Shown: one piece after another, positions 1 to 12,172 of the stretch
Numbering within the stretch: position 1 is the stretch's first letter
How the letters are laid out: each line of letters starts with the position of its first letter
Origin: Rhodococcus marinonascens NBRC 14363
GTDB taxonomy: Bacteria > Actinomycetota > Actinomycetes > Mycobacteriales > Mycobacteriaceae
Length of the DNA stretch: 64,000 nt
Direction: 5' to 3'
NCBI RefSeq assembly: GCF_001894885.1
Contig: NZ_BCXB01000001.1
Span: 124,001-188,000 of the forward strand
Notes under the pieces: model-generated
What the model was told of the DNA's origin: nothing
The model's database searches: none
What the model saw: only the letters and a program-made list of their open reading frames with translations
Program-made: the position numbers and the translations under genes

Positions 1-46
1 CCAGCCTATGCCGCAGCTTCTGCGCCCGAAACCCACGACACGCGCG

Positions 47-93
47 CCCGATGTGACATTTGTGCAGTCAGACTGAACGAATGTCACATCGGG
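47..93. terminator. Intergenic hairpin, repeat-family copy 1
   Basis: Perfect 14-base arms (CCCGATGTGACATT at 47-60 and its complement at 80-93) enclose a 19-base loop. It lies 31 bases beyond the stop of the small gene that runs toward it. Related hairpins occur at 58023-58063 and 61616-61656, so it belongs to a dispersed family. There is no T-tract, so a bidirectional terminator or mRNA-stabilising element is inferred rather than shown. Confidence 0.6.
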
Positions 94-123
94 CGACGCA
101 TCGGCGCGCAAAGGTGCTACCGA

Positions 124-471
124 CTACTCGGCGCCACCTCTCACCTCGATGACCCCTTCGGTCACCGCGTGATCGATGCTCTCCTGCAGCCGTGGGCATC
201 CGTCCCGCGGTGCCGACGACTGCCCGTCGCCGACTGTGTCCCGGAACGTCGGGCAGCTTTTAGCTGGGTCGGTCGTCCATTGGATGCTCGTGTGCGCGAG
301 GCTGTTCTTACGCACCAGAACACAGTTACCGCAAGCCCGGCACTCGACCTCGCTCATTCCGTTGTCGAGGTAGACGGCCTTGTCGACGATCGTCTGCGCA
401 TGAATGGCCTCGAGCCGAGCAGGCTGTCCGGCGAAGTCGGGCGCTTTGGCCCAGTCGGTCGAGGCTTTCAC
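124..471 (-). CDS. Small conserved Cys-containing protein coupled to kshA
   Basis: A 115-residue protein of unknown function. Its GTG start lies two bases after the kshA stop, so the two are probably co-translated and co-regulated with steroid catabolism. A CRACGNC cluster (about residues 44-50) and two later Cys-Pro pairs (SCP, GCP) suggest a metal or Fe-S site, but the spacing fits no family I can name with confidence. There is no signal peptide or membrane segment. A small conserved gene next to kshA is also known in mycobacteria; whether this is its orthologue was not tested. Confidence 0.6.
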   Translation of the reverse strand: MKASTDWAKAPDFAGQPARLEAIHAQTIVDKAVYLDNGMSEVECRACGNCVLVRKNSLAHTSIQWTTDPAKSCPTFRDTVGDGQSSAPRDGCPRLQESIDHAVTEGVIEVRGGAE

Positions 472-473
472 GA

Positions 474-1646
474 TCAGACCTGGGCTTCCGTGCTCTCGGA
501 CTGCGCGTTCTCGGACTGCTCAGCCTCACGTTCAGCCTTCTGGCGGGCAAGGTTTTCATCCACCTCTTGCTGCCATGCCTCGTTGGCCTTGGTGGTGTCT
601 ACCTCGAACTCGAAACGCTGCGTCATCTTGTCGGTGACGTCGGCGGCGTCGACGTAGAACTGCTCGTACCAGCGTCGCAGCTGATACACCGGACCGTCTT
701 CGTCGCAGAGCAGTGGGTTGTCGATCTTGGTCTTGTTCTTCCAGATCTCGACGTCCTGTAGGAAGCCTTCGGCGATGCCTTCGGTGAACTTCGCGGCGAG
801 CTTGCCTGCTGACTCGTCGCTGATGCCGGTCGGCTTCTTCACCGTCACCCCGTATTGCAGGATGAACGAATTGTTTGTCACCGGGTAGTGACAATTGATG
901 AGGACGCTTTCGACCTCGTAGCCGCCGTAGGTGTTCCACAGCGGATTGATCATGTAGGACGGTCCGTAGTACGCAGCCTCGGAACGCAGCAACGAATCCA
1001 GGCCGTACTGCGTCGCCATACCGGTGTCGGGCCTGCCCTTGGTGTTGAGGTACTGGGCGGCGATGTGGCCCTCGAAGACGTTCTTGAAGTACGTCGGAAA
1101 CGCGTAGTGGATGTAGAAGAAGTGCGCCATGTCCACCACGTTGTCGATGATCTCGCGACAGTTGGAGCCCTCGATCAGCATCGAGTTCCAGGTCCAGTCG
1201 GTCCATTCGTCGCTGTATGCGCCCTCGATGCGGGGAATGGTCACTTCGTCAGGTGGGGGATTGCCCTCCGGGTCGTTCCACACGAAGAGTTGGCCGTTCC
1301 GCTCCAGAGCGATCCACGCTCGGGTTCGGGCGATCGGGGGGACGCGACGCGCGTAGGGAATGCTGGTGCACTTTCCGTTGCCGCCCCAGCGCCAATCGTG
1401 GAACGGGCAGGCCACGGAGTCGCCCTTGATCGTGCCCTGCGACAGATCGCCGCCCATGTGCCGGCAATAGGCGTCCAGAACCTTCAGTTCACCCTTGCTG
1501 TCAGCGAAAACGACGAGCTTGGTGCCGAATGCCTCGATCGAATGCGGCTTGCCGTCGGTGAACGACTTAGTCAACCCCAGGCAGTGCCAACCACGCGCGA
1601 AGCGGGTCTGGACAGTGCCCACATCGATCTCGCGTATCTGCGCCAT
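474..1646 (-). CDS. kshA: 3-ketosteroid 9alpha-hydroxylase, oxygenase component
   Basis: Rieske-type oxygenase (390 aa) that, with reductase KshB, 9alpha-hydroxylates 3-ketosteroids such as androstadienedione and so triggers opening of ring B. The Rieske cluster ligands are visible as C61-x-H63 and C80-x2-H83 (CRHMGGDL, CPFHDW). The mononuclear iron site is N169..D172..H175....H180 in NVVDMAHFFYIH. The ATG at 1646 is chosen because the upstream in-frame extension crosses the promoter region, and MAQIREID is a typical KshA start. A KstR box lies 30 bases upstream. The gene is divergent from hsaA and followed by a coupled small gene. Rhodococci usually carry several kshA paralogues. Confidence 0.93.
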   Translation of the reverse strand: MAQIREIDVGTVQTRFARGWHCLGLTKSFTDGKPHSIEAFGTKLVVFADSKGELKVLDAYCRHMGGDLSQGTIKGDSVACPFHDWRWGGNGKCTSIPYARRVPPIARTRAWIALERNGQLFVWNDPEGNPPPDEVTIPRIEGAYSDEWTDWTWNSMLIEGSNCREIIDNVVDMAHFFYIHYAFPTYFKNVFEGHIAAQYLNTKGRPDTGMATQYGLDSLLRSEAAYYGPSYMINPLWNTYGGYEVESVLINCHYPVTNNSFILQYGVTVKKPTGISDESAGKLAAKFTEGIAEGFLQDVEIWKNKTKIDNPLLCDEDGPVYQLRRWYEQFYVDAADVTDKMTQRFEFEVDTTKANEAWQQEVDENLARQKAEREAEQSENAQSESTEAQV

Positions 1647-1675
1647 TGTGTCGTCACATCCCTTCATCCTGTTAG

Positions 1676-1689
1676 TAGAACACGTTATA
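1676..1689. promoter_or_regulatory. KstR operator for kshA
   Basis: TAGAACACGTTATA matches the published KstR consensus TnnAACnnGTTnnA at every fixed base. It is 30 bases upstream of the kshA start. KstR is the TetR-type repressor that is released by steroid-derived CoA thioesters; its gene is not in this window. Confidence 0.85.
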
Positions 1690-1778
1690 GAAGTTGAATG
1701 AGATGTGCCAGATATTTCGACGCTTCGTTCCAGACCCGGGCCGTCAAACAGGACATATGCCGGGATCTCGACATTAAT

Positions 1779-1792
1779 GGGAACGTGTTCTA
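1779..1792. promoter_or_regulatory. KstR operator for the hsaADCB operon
   Basis: GGGAACGTGTTCTA matches TnnAACnnGTTnnA except at the first base. Read on the other strand it begins TAGAACACGTT, the same 11 bases as the kshA box. It sits 44 bases before the hsaA start, so each divergent promoter has its own operator. Confidence 0.8.
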
Positions 1793-1835
1793 GTCTCAGA
1801 GATAAGTGAACCAGCGAGTGAGACAGGAGCGTCTT

Positions 1836-5393
<3,558 letters not shown>

Positions 5394-5399
5394 CGAGCC

Positions 5400-6848
5400 T
5401 CACATCGCGATGCCGATGTATTTGGTCTCGAGGAATTCGTCGATGCCGGTTGCCCCGCCTTCGCGTCCGAGTCCGGATTCCTTCACGCCGCCGAAGGGTG
5501 CCGCCGGATTCGACACGACGCCCTGGTTGAGCCCGACCATTCCGGATTCGAGTGCTTCGCTCACGCGGATACCCCGCGTGAGGCTCTCGGTGTATACGTA
5601 GGCCACGAGGCCGTAGGGCGTGTCGTTGGCCCGCTCGACCGCTTCAGCCTCGGAGTCGAACGTGCTGATCGCGGCGACCGGCCCGAAGATTTCGTTGTGC
5701 CACATCTCGGCGTCGTCGGGCACGCCGGTCAGGACCGTCGCCGGGTAGAAGTTGCCGGGGCGGTCGAGACGCTCGCCGCCCGTCGTCACCGTGGCTCCGC
5801 GTTCGATCGCGTCCGCGACGAGTCCGCCGACCTTCTCGACGGCCGCCTCGTCGATCAGCGGTCCGACCACCACTCCGTCCTCGGTGCCGCGCCCGACGGG
5901 GAGCGCGGCCATCCGCTCGGTGAGCTTGCGCGTGAACTCGTCCGCGACCGCCGTGTGCACGAGGATTCGGTTGGCGGCGGTGCAGGCCTGCCCGATGTTA
6001 CGCATCTTCGCAGCCATTGCGCCGTCGACGGCGTCGTCGAGGTTTGCGTCGTCGAAGACGAGAAACGGCGCGTTGCCGCCGAGTTCCATCGACGTGCGCA
6101 TGACCGTTCGGGCGCAGAGTTCGAGCAAATGCTTCCCGACTGCGGTCGAGCCGGTGAACGAGAGTTTGCGGGCACGCCCGTCGAGGATCAGCGGAGTGAT
6201 CACCTCGTCGGGGCTGGAGGTGGTGACGACGTTGACAACCCCGTCGGGGAGTCCCGCCTCGGTGAGGATGTCTGCGAGAGCCAGGATCGACAGCGGTGTC
6301 TGGGCGGCCGGCTTGATCACGGACGCGCAACCGGCGGCGATCGAGGGCCCGAGCTTCCGGGTACCCATCGCCATCGGGAAGTTCCACGGGGTGACGAGCA
6401 GGCTCGGTCCGACCGGCTGGCGCGTTACGAGGAATCGTGACCCACCGCCGGGTGCCGTCATGTAGCCGCCGTCGATGCGGACGGCTTCCTCGGCGAACCA
6501 CCGGAAGAATTCGGCGGCATAAGCGATTTCGCCGCGTGCCTCGGCGAGCGGCTTGCCCATTTCGAGGGTCATGACGAGCGCGAGACGGTCCACGTTGTCG
6601 AGGAGCAGCCGGTGCGCGTTGGTGAGGATGGCGCTGCGTTCGCGGGGAGGAGTTGCCGCCCATGCCGGTTGCGCCGCCACGGCCGCGTCGAGCGCTTCAC
6701 GGGCCTCGCTCGCATCGGCGTCCGCGACCGTGGTGAGGATCCGGCCCGTCGATGGGTCGTGGACCGGCATGGTGCGAGCGCTCCGGCGCCACTTGCCGCC
6801 GATGAAGAGACCGGTCGGGACGGATCCGATTGCTGCTTCCTCGAGCAT
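5400..6848 (-). CDS. NAD(P)-dependent aldehyde dehydrogenase, succinate-semialdehyde type
   Basis: Aldehyde dehydrogenase (482 aa), GabD-like. The catalytic general base is E255 (MELGGNAP) and the nucleophile C289 (GQACTAANR); the NWF-type segment PWNFPMAMGTRK (154-165) and the FTGSTAVGK cofactor loop (231-239) are present. It is divergent from an aminotransferase and the shared promoter region contains the GntR-type inverted repeat at 6897-6912. This suggests an aminotransferase/semialdehyde-dehydrogenase pair that turns an omega-amino acid into a dicarboxylate; the true substrate is not known. Confidence 0.85.
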   Translation of the reverse strand: MLEEAAIGSVPTGLFIGGKWRRSARTMPVHDPSTGRILTTVADADASEAREALDAAVAAQPAWAATPPRERSAILTNAHRLLLDNVDRLALVMTLEMGKPLAEARGEIAYAAEFFRWFAEEAVRIDGGYMTAPGGGSRFLVTRQPVGPSLLVTPWNFPMAMGTRKLGPSIAAGCASVIKPAAQTPLSILALADILTEAGLPDGVVNVVTTSSPDEVITPLILDGRARKLSFTGSTAVGKHLLELCARTVMRTSMELGGNAPFLVFDDANLDDAVDGAMAAKMRNIGQACTAANRILVHTAVADEFTRKLTERMAALPVGRGTEDGVVVGPLIDEAAVEKVGGLVADAIERGATVTTGGERLDRPGNFYPATVLTGVPDDAEMWHNEIFGPVAAISTFDSEAEAVERANDTPYGLVAYVYTESLTRGIRVSEALESGMVGLNQGVVSNPAAPFGGVKESGLGREGGATGIDEFLETKYIGIAM

Positions 6849-6896
6849 GGTTGTTCCCCAATCGCCGTTGCCGAAGTGACTCTGATCATGCTATAC

Positions 6897-6912
6897 AGAT
6901 TGTCAACAATCT
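6897..6912. promoter_or_regulatory. Probable GntR operator, copy 1
   Basis: Perfect inverted repeat AGATTGT-CA-ACAATCT between the divergent aldehyde dehydrogenase and aminotransferase genes. The same core, again followed by AATGCAC, occurs at 12116-12131 in the second divergent promoter of this cluster. The likely binder is the GntR/FCD regulator at 13676-14353; this link is inferred. Confidence 0.7.
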
Positions 6913-6964
6913 GACAATGCACACTGCCGACGTTCGGCAGTATCTACGCGTGGGAGGGTTTCTC

Positions 6965-8206
6965 GTGACTCGGCTTTCTCCACTGCTCGCACAGGCCACA
7001 CCCGTTACGGTCGATCATGGGGCGGGGTGCTACCTCTACGGCACCGACGGTCGGCGCTATCTCGATTTCACCGCGGGTATCGGCGTCACCAGCACCGGGC
7101 ACTGCCATCCGCACGTCGTGGAGGCCGCCCGTCGGCAGGTCGGCTCGCTGATCCACGGCCAATACACGACCGTCATGCACCAGCCGATGCTCGAGCTGAT
7201 CGACCGCCTGGGCTCGGTGCTGCCCGCGGACCTCGATTCGCTGTTCTTCGCGAACTCCGGCAGCGAGGCGGTCGAGGCGTCGCTGCGGCTGTCGCGGCAG
7301 GCGACGGGGCGTCCCAACGTGATCGTCTTCCACGGCGGTTTCCACGGACGCACGGTCGCGGCCGCGACGATGACCACTTCTGGAACCCGGTTCTCGGCGG
7401 GCTTCAGCCCGTTGATGGGCGGAGTCCACGTGGCGCCGTTCCCGAATGCCTACCGCTACGGCTGGTCCGAGGAGGAGGCCACCGCCTTCGCGTTGAAGGA
7501 ACTCGACTACATCTTCGCGACGCTCACCGCGCCCGACGAGACGGCGGCGTTCGTCGTCGAACCCGTCCTGGGCGAGGGCGGCTACGTGCCGGGCAACACC
7601 GCGTTCTTCCAGGGACTCCGCGAGCGCGCCGACCGATATGGCATCCTGCTCGTCATCGACGAGATCCAGACCGGTTTTGGACGCACCGGCAAGTTCTTCG
7701 GGTTCCAGCACTTCCACGTCCGGCCCGACATCATCACGATCGCCAAGGGGCTGGCCAGTGGCTTCCCTCTGTCGGGCATCGCGGCGTCCGAGGAGCTGAT
7801 GGCCAAGGGTTGGCCGGGTTCACAGGGCGGGACGTACGGGGGAAACGCGGTGTCCTGCGCTGCCGCGGTCGCGACACTCGAAGTGATCGAGAAGGAGGAC
7901 CTCGTGGCCAACGCCGCCGTGCGCGGCACGCAACTGCTCGAGGGCACCCGCCGCAAGGCCATCGACGCGGTGGGGGATGTGCGCGGTCTCGGACTGATGG
8001 TGGGTAGCGAGTTCACCGCTGCCGACGGTACCCCGGATCGAGCGAAAGCGACTGCCGCGCAGCAACTGGCCGCGAAGAAGGGGTTGCTGCTGTTGACCTG
8101 CGGCGCCCACATGAACGTCGTGCGGATGATTCCACCGCTCATCGTGACGGCAGAACAAGTCGACGACGCCCTGACTCTCTGGTCGGAAGTTCTCGACGAG
8201 ATCTGA
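6965..8206 (+). CDS. Class III omega-aminotransferase (GabT-like)
   Basis: PLP-dependent class III aminotransferase (413 aa). Visible features are the GSEAVEAS phosphate-binding segment (99-106), the PLP-ring Asp in IDEIQTGFGRTG (D232-E233) and the Schiff-base lysine K261 in TIAKGLASGFP. GTG at 6965 is chosen because GGGAGGG lies six bases upstream and the extended frame upstream would cross the operator. It heads a rightward operon with the DUF3830 and phzF-like genes. Probable role: deamination of an amino acid whose semialdehyde goes to the divergent dehydrogenase. Confidence 0.85.
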   Translation: MTRLSPLLAQATPVTVDHGAGCYLYGTDGRRYLDFTAGIGVTSTGHCHPHVVEAARRQVGSLIHGQYTTVMHQPMLELIDRLGSVLPADLDSLFFANSGSEAVEASLRLSRQATGRPNVIVFHGGFHGRTVAAATMTTSGTRFSAGFSPLMGGVHVAPFPNAYRYGWSEEEATAFALKELDYIFATLTAPDETAAFVVEPVLGEGGYVPGNTAFFQGLRERADRYGILLVIDEIQTGFGRTGKFFGFQHFHVRPDIITIAKGLASGFPLSGIAASEELMAKGWPGSQGGTYGGNAVSCAAAVATLEVIEKEDLVANAAVRGTQLLEGTRRKAIDAVGDVRGLGLMVGSEFTAADGTPDRAKATAAQQLAAKKGLLLLTCGAHMNVVRMIPPLIVTAEQVDDALTLWSEVLDEI

Positions 8207-8236
8207 CCTTCACTCGACTGTTCACAAGGAGGAATC

Positions 8237-8731
8237 GTGGCTCGTTATATCACCATCACTCTGGACAAGCGAGGCGTGACCTGCCGCGCCCGACTCCTCG
8301 ACGAGGATGCGCCGCTGACCTGCGACGCAGTGTGGAACGTACTCCCGCAAGGGGGCGAGGCGTACCACGCCAAATATGCGCGCAACGAGGTATACACCCT
8401 GATCCCGCGTGTCACGGAGGCGCCGCGACGCGAGAATCCCACCGTCACACCAATTCCCGGTGATGTTTGCCTATTCGACTTCGAGCCGTGGGAGATCGGC
8501 AATTCCGCCTACGGATACGAGCCCGGCTCCGAGGCACACGCCGCGCAGGGCGCCACCGACCTCGCGATCTTCTACGGCCGCAACAACCTCCTACTCAACG
8601 GTGATGTCGGCTGGGTGCCCGGCAACGTTTTCGCCGCGATCGAGGAGGGACTGCCCGAACTCGTCGCAGCCTGCAACGACCTCTGGATGCGCGGCGTCGA
8701 GGGCGAGACGCTGAGTTTCGCTCGGGCGTGA
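8237..8731 (+). CDS. DUF3830 family protein
   Basis: A 164-residue cytoplasmic protein resembling DUF3830, a cyclophilin-like family of unknown activity often found beside amidases and cyclic-amide hydrolases. The central segment with FDFEPWEIGNSAYGYEPGSE (about 75-94) and IFYGRNNLL is the most family-like part. A strong AAGGAGG lies six bases before the GTG start. The neighbouring amidase and racemase-fold genes fit that family context. The reaction is unknown. Confidence 0.65.
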   Translation: MARYITITLDKRGVTCRARLLDEDAPLTCDAVWNVLPQGGEAYHAKYARNEVYTLIPRVTEAPRRENPTVTPIPGDVCLFDFEPWEIGNSAYGYEPGSEAHAAQGATDLAIFYGRNNLLLNGDVGWVPGNVFAAIEEGLPELVAACNDLWMRGVEGETLSFARA

Positions 8732-8803
8732 CAGATGGGACCGGTCAACAGTGTGTGGGATGACCCTTGACGAGGTTCAGGCAAGCCTCCATCATCGGGA
8801 GCC

Positions 8804-9626
8804 ATGAAGTTGGATATCCATCAAATCGACGCATTCGCCGCCGGACCCTTGCGAGGGCAACCCGGCGGCGGTCATGTCGCTGACAGCGTGGCTGGACGAT
8901 TCGGTTCTTCAGCACCTGGCCGAAGAGAACAATCTGTCCGCGACGGCGTTCTACACAGCTCGCCTTCCCGCTGACGCGGCCCCTCGCGATCAGGAATATC
9001 CGGCCTATCACCTGCGGTGGTTCACCCCGGTGGTCGAGGTAGGCCGGTGCGGTCATGCCACCCTCGCTGCCGCTGCGCAGATCTTCGAGGACCTACACCC
9101 GGATGCCGACCGGATCCAGTTCTGGACCCGCAGCGGTTGGCTGAAGGTGGATCGGGGACCGGACGCGACGCTGGTGATGGACTTCCCGGCCGAGCCGCCG
9201 GTGCCGACTGCCGCCGATACCAGGGTCGTCGCAGCACTCGGCATTGCGGTGCGGGAGTGCCTGAAGGCCACCGACCTCGTGTTCGTCGCGGAGTCCGAAC
9301 ACGACATCGCATCGATGGCCCCCGACTTCGCTGTGATCAGTCCGCTGAAGGTGCGTGGCATTGTCGTCACCGCGGCGTCCGACGCGGACGGAGTCGACTT
9401 CGTGTCGCGATGGTTCGGTGCCGCGGCCGGCGTGCAGGAAGACCCGGTGACGGGTTCCGCGCACTCGCAGATCGCGCCCTACTGGGCTTCCGCACTGGGT
9501 CGTGGCAGCCTTGTCGGCCGGCAACTGTCGGCGCGCGGCGGAACCGTTCACTGCGACGTGCGCGGCGACCGCGTCTCCCTGTCCGGGGCATACCGGCGGT
9601 ACCTCAGGGGAACCGTTGAATTCTAG
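8804..9626 (+). pseudogene. PhzF-like isomerase/epimerase gene with +1 frameshift
   Basis: The gene should start at ATG 8804 (GGGAG upstream; MKLDIHQIDAFAAGP is a classic PhzF N terminus), but this frame is lost at about 8850-8852. The rest, from ..EGNPAAVMSLT onward, continues one base out of phase from 8853 to the TAG at 9624-9626. GGACCCTTGCGAGGGC has one base more than expected for GPFEG. The family carries a catalytic Glu in an LSETAF motif; here it reads LSATAF, so even an intact copy may have altered chemistry. It could be a sequencing indel or true inactivation. About 273 codons once joined. Confidence 0.75.
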
Positions 9627-9710
9627 GGCGTGATTCAAGAGTCGGCTACGCCGTCGAGTGCGGCATCAACCTCTTCGGATGTAGCGCGAATCGTGTGCTT
9701 CTCGGTGGAC

Positions 9711-11081
9711 CTACCCCAGTACGTGTTCGGCGTATCGTGCCACGGCGAGGACGAGGTCGTCCGAGTGTCGTGGGCCGATGAGTTGCAGTCCGACCGGAAG
9801 TCCGGCGCTGGTGGTGCCGACGGGGATGCTGATGGCTGGTTGTTGGGTGAGGTTGAAGGGGTAGCTGAACGGGGTCCACTGCGGCCAACTGGTGAAATCG
9901 CTGTCGGGGGGGACGTCATGGCCGGCGTCGAAGGCGGGAATGGGGACGGTGGGGGTGAGCAGGATGTTGTGTGTTTGGTGGAACTTGCCCATCGTGATGC
10001 CGAGGTCTGCGGCGACGGCGCGGGCGTCGAGGTAGTCGACGGCACTGAGCTTGCCGCCGCGTTCCCAGGCTTTGCCGAGTCCAGGGTCGACTTTGTCTCG
10101 CGTGCCTTCGGGGAAGTTCTTCAGCATGGCGGCGACTCCGGACGCCCATAGTATGTTGAAGGCATCGATGGGGTCGGTGAAGCCGGGGTCGGCGGCGGCG
10201 ACCGGTAGGCCGGCGGCGTCGATGGCCTGCACTGCCCGGTCGAGGATCGTCCGAACCTCCGGGTCGACCGTGGCGTAGCCCAGGGTGGGGGAGTAGGCGA
10301 GGCCGAGTCCTATGACGTCGCGGCCGATTTCACCGCGGAAGGTGGTTGTTGTGGGGGCGAGTGAGGTGGGGTCTCGGGGGTCTGGCAGGGACAGGATGTC
10401 CATGAGTAGCGCGGTGTCTTCGACGGTTCTGGCGAGGGGGCCGGCATGGCCGAGTGGCCCGAAGGGGCTTGCGGGGAAGAGGGGGATCCGACCGTGGGTG
10501 GGTTTGAAACCGACGATGCCGCAGAATGACGCGGGGATGCGTATGCTGCCGCCGCCGTCGGTGCCCACGGAGCAGGGTCCGAGACCGGCGGCGACGGCGG
10601 CGGCGCTGCCGCCGGAGGATCCGCCGGCGGTCTTGGTCGGGTCGGCCGGGTTGCGGGTGATCCCGCAGAGAGCGCTGTCGGTGACGGCCTTCCAACCGAG
10701 TTCGGGTGTGGTGGTTTTGCCCAGGAAGACCATTCCGTCTTCGCGGAGGCGTGCGGTGACGGGGCTGTCGACGGTCCAGGGTTGGGATTCGTCGATGGCT
10801 TGTGAGCCGCGGAGGGTGGGCCAGCCGTCGGTGAGGAAGATGTCTTTGATCGAGATCGGAACTCCGTCGAGTAGTCCTTTGGAGTAGCCGGTGGCCCAGC
10901 GCTCTTCGGACTTCCTGGCCTGGGCGAGTGCCTGTTCCTCGTCGACGAGGCAGTAGGAATTGATGGTGCTGTCGCGTTCGGTGATGGCATCGAGGATTGC
11001 CCGGGTGGCTTCGACGGGGGATAGTTCACCGGATGAGTAGGCCGTGACCAGTTCGACGGCGGTCATGTCGGTGGGATTCAT
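9711..11081 (-). CDS. Amidase signature enzyme
   Basis: Amidase-signature hydrolase (456 aa). The Ser-cisSer-Lys triad is visible: K79 (GVPISIKD), the cis-Ser in AGGSSGGSAA (about 155-156) and the nucleophile S179 (GTDGGGSIRIP). ATG start is preceded by AAGGAG. It is transcribed leftward after the 2-hydroxyacid dehydrogenase gene (34 bases between them), so both probably come from the operator-controlled promoter near 12100. It would release ammonia from a carboxamide; the substrate is not identifiable. Confidence 0.85.
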   Translation of the reverse strand: MNPTDMTAVELVTAYSSGELSPVEATRAILDAITERDSTINSYCLVDEEQALAQARKSEERWATGYSKGLLDGVPISIKDIFLTDGWPTLRGSQAIDESQPWTVDSPVTARLREDGMVFLGKTTTPELGWKAVTDSALCGITRNPADPTKTAGGSSGGSAAAVAAGLGPCSVGTDGGGSIRIPASFCGIVGFKPTHGRIPLFPASPFGPLGHAGPLARTVEDTALLMDILSLPDPRDPTSLAPTTTTFRGEIGRDVIGLGLAYSPTLGYATVDPEVRTILDRAVQAIDAAGLPVAAADPGFTDPIDAFNILWASGVAAMLKNFPEGTRDKVDPGLGKAWERGGKLSAVDYLDARAVAADLGITMGKFHQTHNILLTPTVPIPAFDAGHDVPPDSDFTSWPQWTPFSYPFNLTQQPAISIPVGTTSAGLPVGLQLIGPRHSDDLVLAVARYAEHVLG

Positions 11082-11115
11082 GAAAACTCCTTCAGCCTGA
11101 CAGTTCGGGGTCCTG

Positions 11116-12090
11116 CTATCGGCTCGGTACGTACCCGAGGTTCTTGTCTACGATGTTCTCCAGAGGGCGGCCTGCCACCCAGCGTTCGAAATTGTCGGTG
11201 AACACCCCAACGAGCACATCGCGCCATCCGGCGAAATCACCCGAATTGTGAGGTGTGATGAAGACATTCGGCATACTCCACAACGGATGGTCGGGTGCGA
11301 GGGGTTCGGCGTCGAACACGTCGAGCGCGGCGCCGGCGATGGTTCCGGACTCGAGCGCGGCGACCAGGTCGTCGGTGCGGACGAGTTCGCCGCGGCCCAC
11401 GTTGATGAACCGTGCGCCCGGCTTCATCGCCGCGAATGTTGCGTCGCGGAATATGTGCCGGGTCTGTCCGGTGAGTGGTGCGACGGCGACGATATAATCG
11501 GCGCGGGCGAGTTGCTCAGGGAGATCTTCTGTGGCCGTGATCGTTCCGAAGTCGGGGTCGGCGTTGCGTGCGCGGCGACCCGATCCGCTGACCTCCATAC
11601 CGACCGCCCGGAGTAGGCGGGCGGTCGCACGACCGATGGGGCCGGTGCCGACGATCAGTGCAGTGCGCCCCGCGACGCGCTCGGATTCCCGGTGCCGCCA
11701 GGTGTGGGACTGTTGCAGGCGGAGAGAACCCGGTAGATCCTTCGCGAAGGAGAGGATCTGAGCGAGGACGTACTCGGCGATGGCGCCGTCGAACACGCCA
11801 CGCGAGTTCGTGATCGTGACGTCGCTGTCGCGAATTTCGGGGAACATCACGGGATCGACCCCCGCGCCCGCGATGTGAAGCCATTGCAGAGAACCTGCAG
11901 CGTGCCAGGCCCCCGGGACCGCATCGGTCTGGAAGTCGTACAGGAAGAGGACATCTGCGCCGTCGAGGGCACCGCTCAGTCCCGCCTCATCCGTGTAGCG
12001 AACCTCGGCACGGGCCGCAACCGGTGCCATGAGTTCGTCGCTCGGCGGGACGTGGGCATGAAGCACCGCGACGATCGGGTTCCGACTCAC
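11116..12090 (-). CDS. D-isomer-specific 2-hydroxyacid dehydrogenase
   Basis: NAD-dependent 2-hydroxyacid dehydrogenase (324 aa from GTG 12090). The nucleotide-binding GTGPIG is at 148-153 and the catalytic R233 (NVGRGELV), E262 (DVFDAEPL) and H281 (ITPHNSG) are all in place. GTG 12090 is preferred because a longer reading would run through the operator at 12116-12131. There is no clear Shine-Dalgarno sequence, so the transcript may be almost leaderless. It is divergent from the racemase-fold genes and followed by the amidase. Confidence 0.8.
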   Translation of the reverse strand: MSRNPIVAVLHAHVPPSDELMAPVAARAEVRYTDEAGLSGALDGADVLFLYDFQTDAVPGAWHAAGSLQWLHIAGAGVDPVMFPEIRDSDVTITNSRGVFDGAIAEYVLAQILSFAKDLPGSLRLQQSHTWRHRESERVAGRTALIVGTGPIGRATARLLRAVGMEVSGSGRRARNADPDFGTITATEDLPEQLARADYIVAVAPLTGQTRHIFRDATFAAMKPGARFINVGRGELVRTDDLVAALESGTIAGAALDVFDAEPLAPDHPLWSMPNVFITPHNSGDFAGWRDVLVGVFTDNFERWVAGRPLENIVDKNLGYVPSR

Positions 12091-12115
12091 GTTGACACCG
12101 TATGAGTATCTCGTA

Positions 12116-12131
12116 TGATTGTCAACAATCT
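12116..12131. promoter_or_regulatory. Probable GntR operator, copy 2
   Basis: GATTGT-CA-ACAATC inverted repeat, 15 of 16 bases identical to the copy at 6897-6912, followed in both places by AATGCAC a few bases on. It lies between the divergent dehydrogenase/amidase and racemase-fold/GntR operons. Confidence 0.7.
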
Positions 12132-12172
12132 TAGAATGCACGGGTGCGGCCGAAACGAAGGTGAGGCCTGGT

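Noticed and set aside
855-1697. Long plus-strand frame opposite kshA
   Set aside because: Shadow of kshA in GC-rich DNA; no family motifs, and the opposite strand has all Rieske oxygenase residues.
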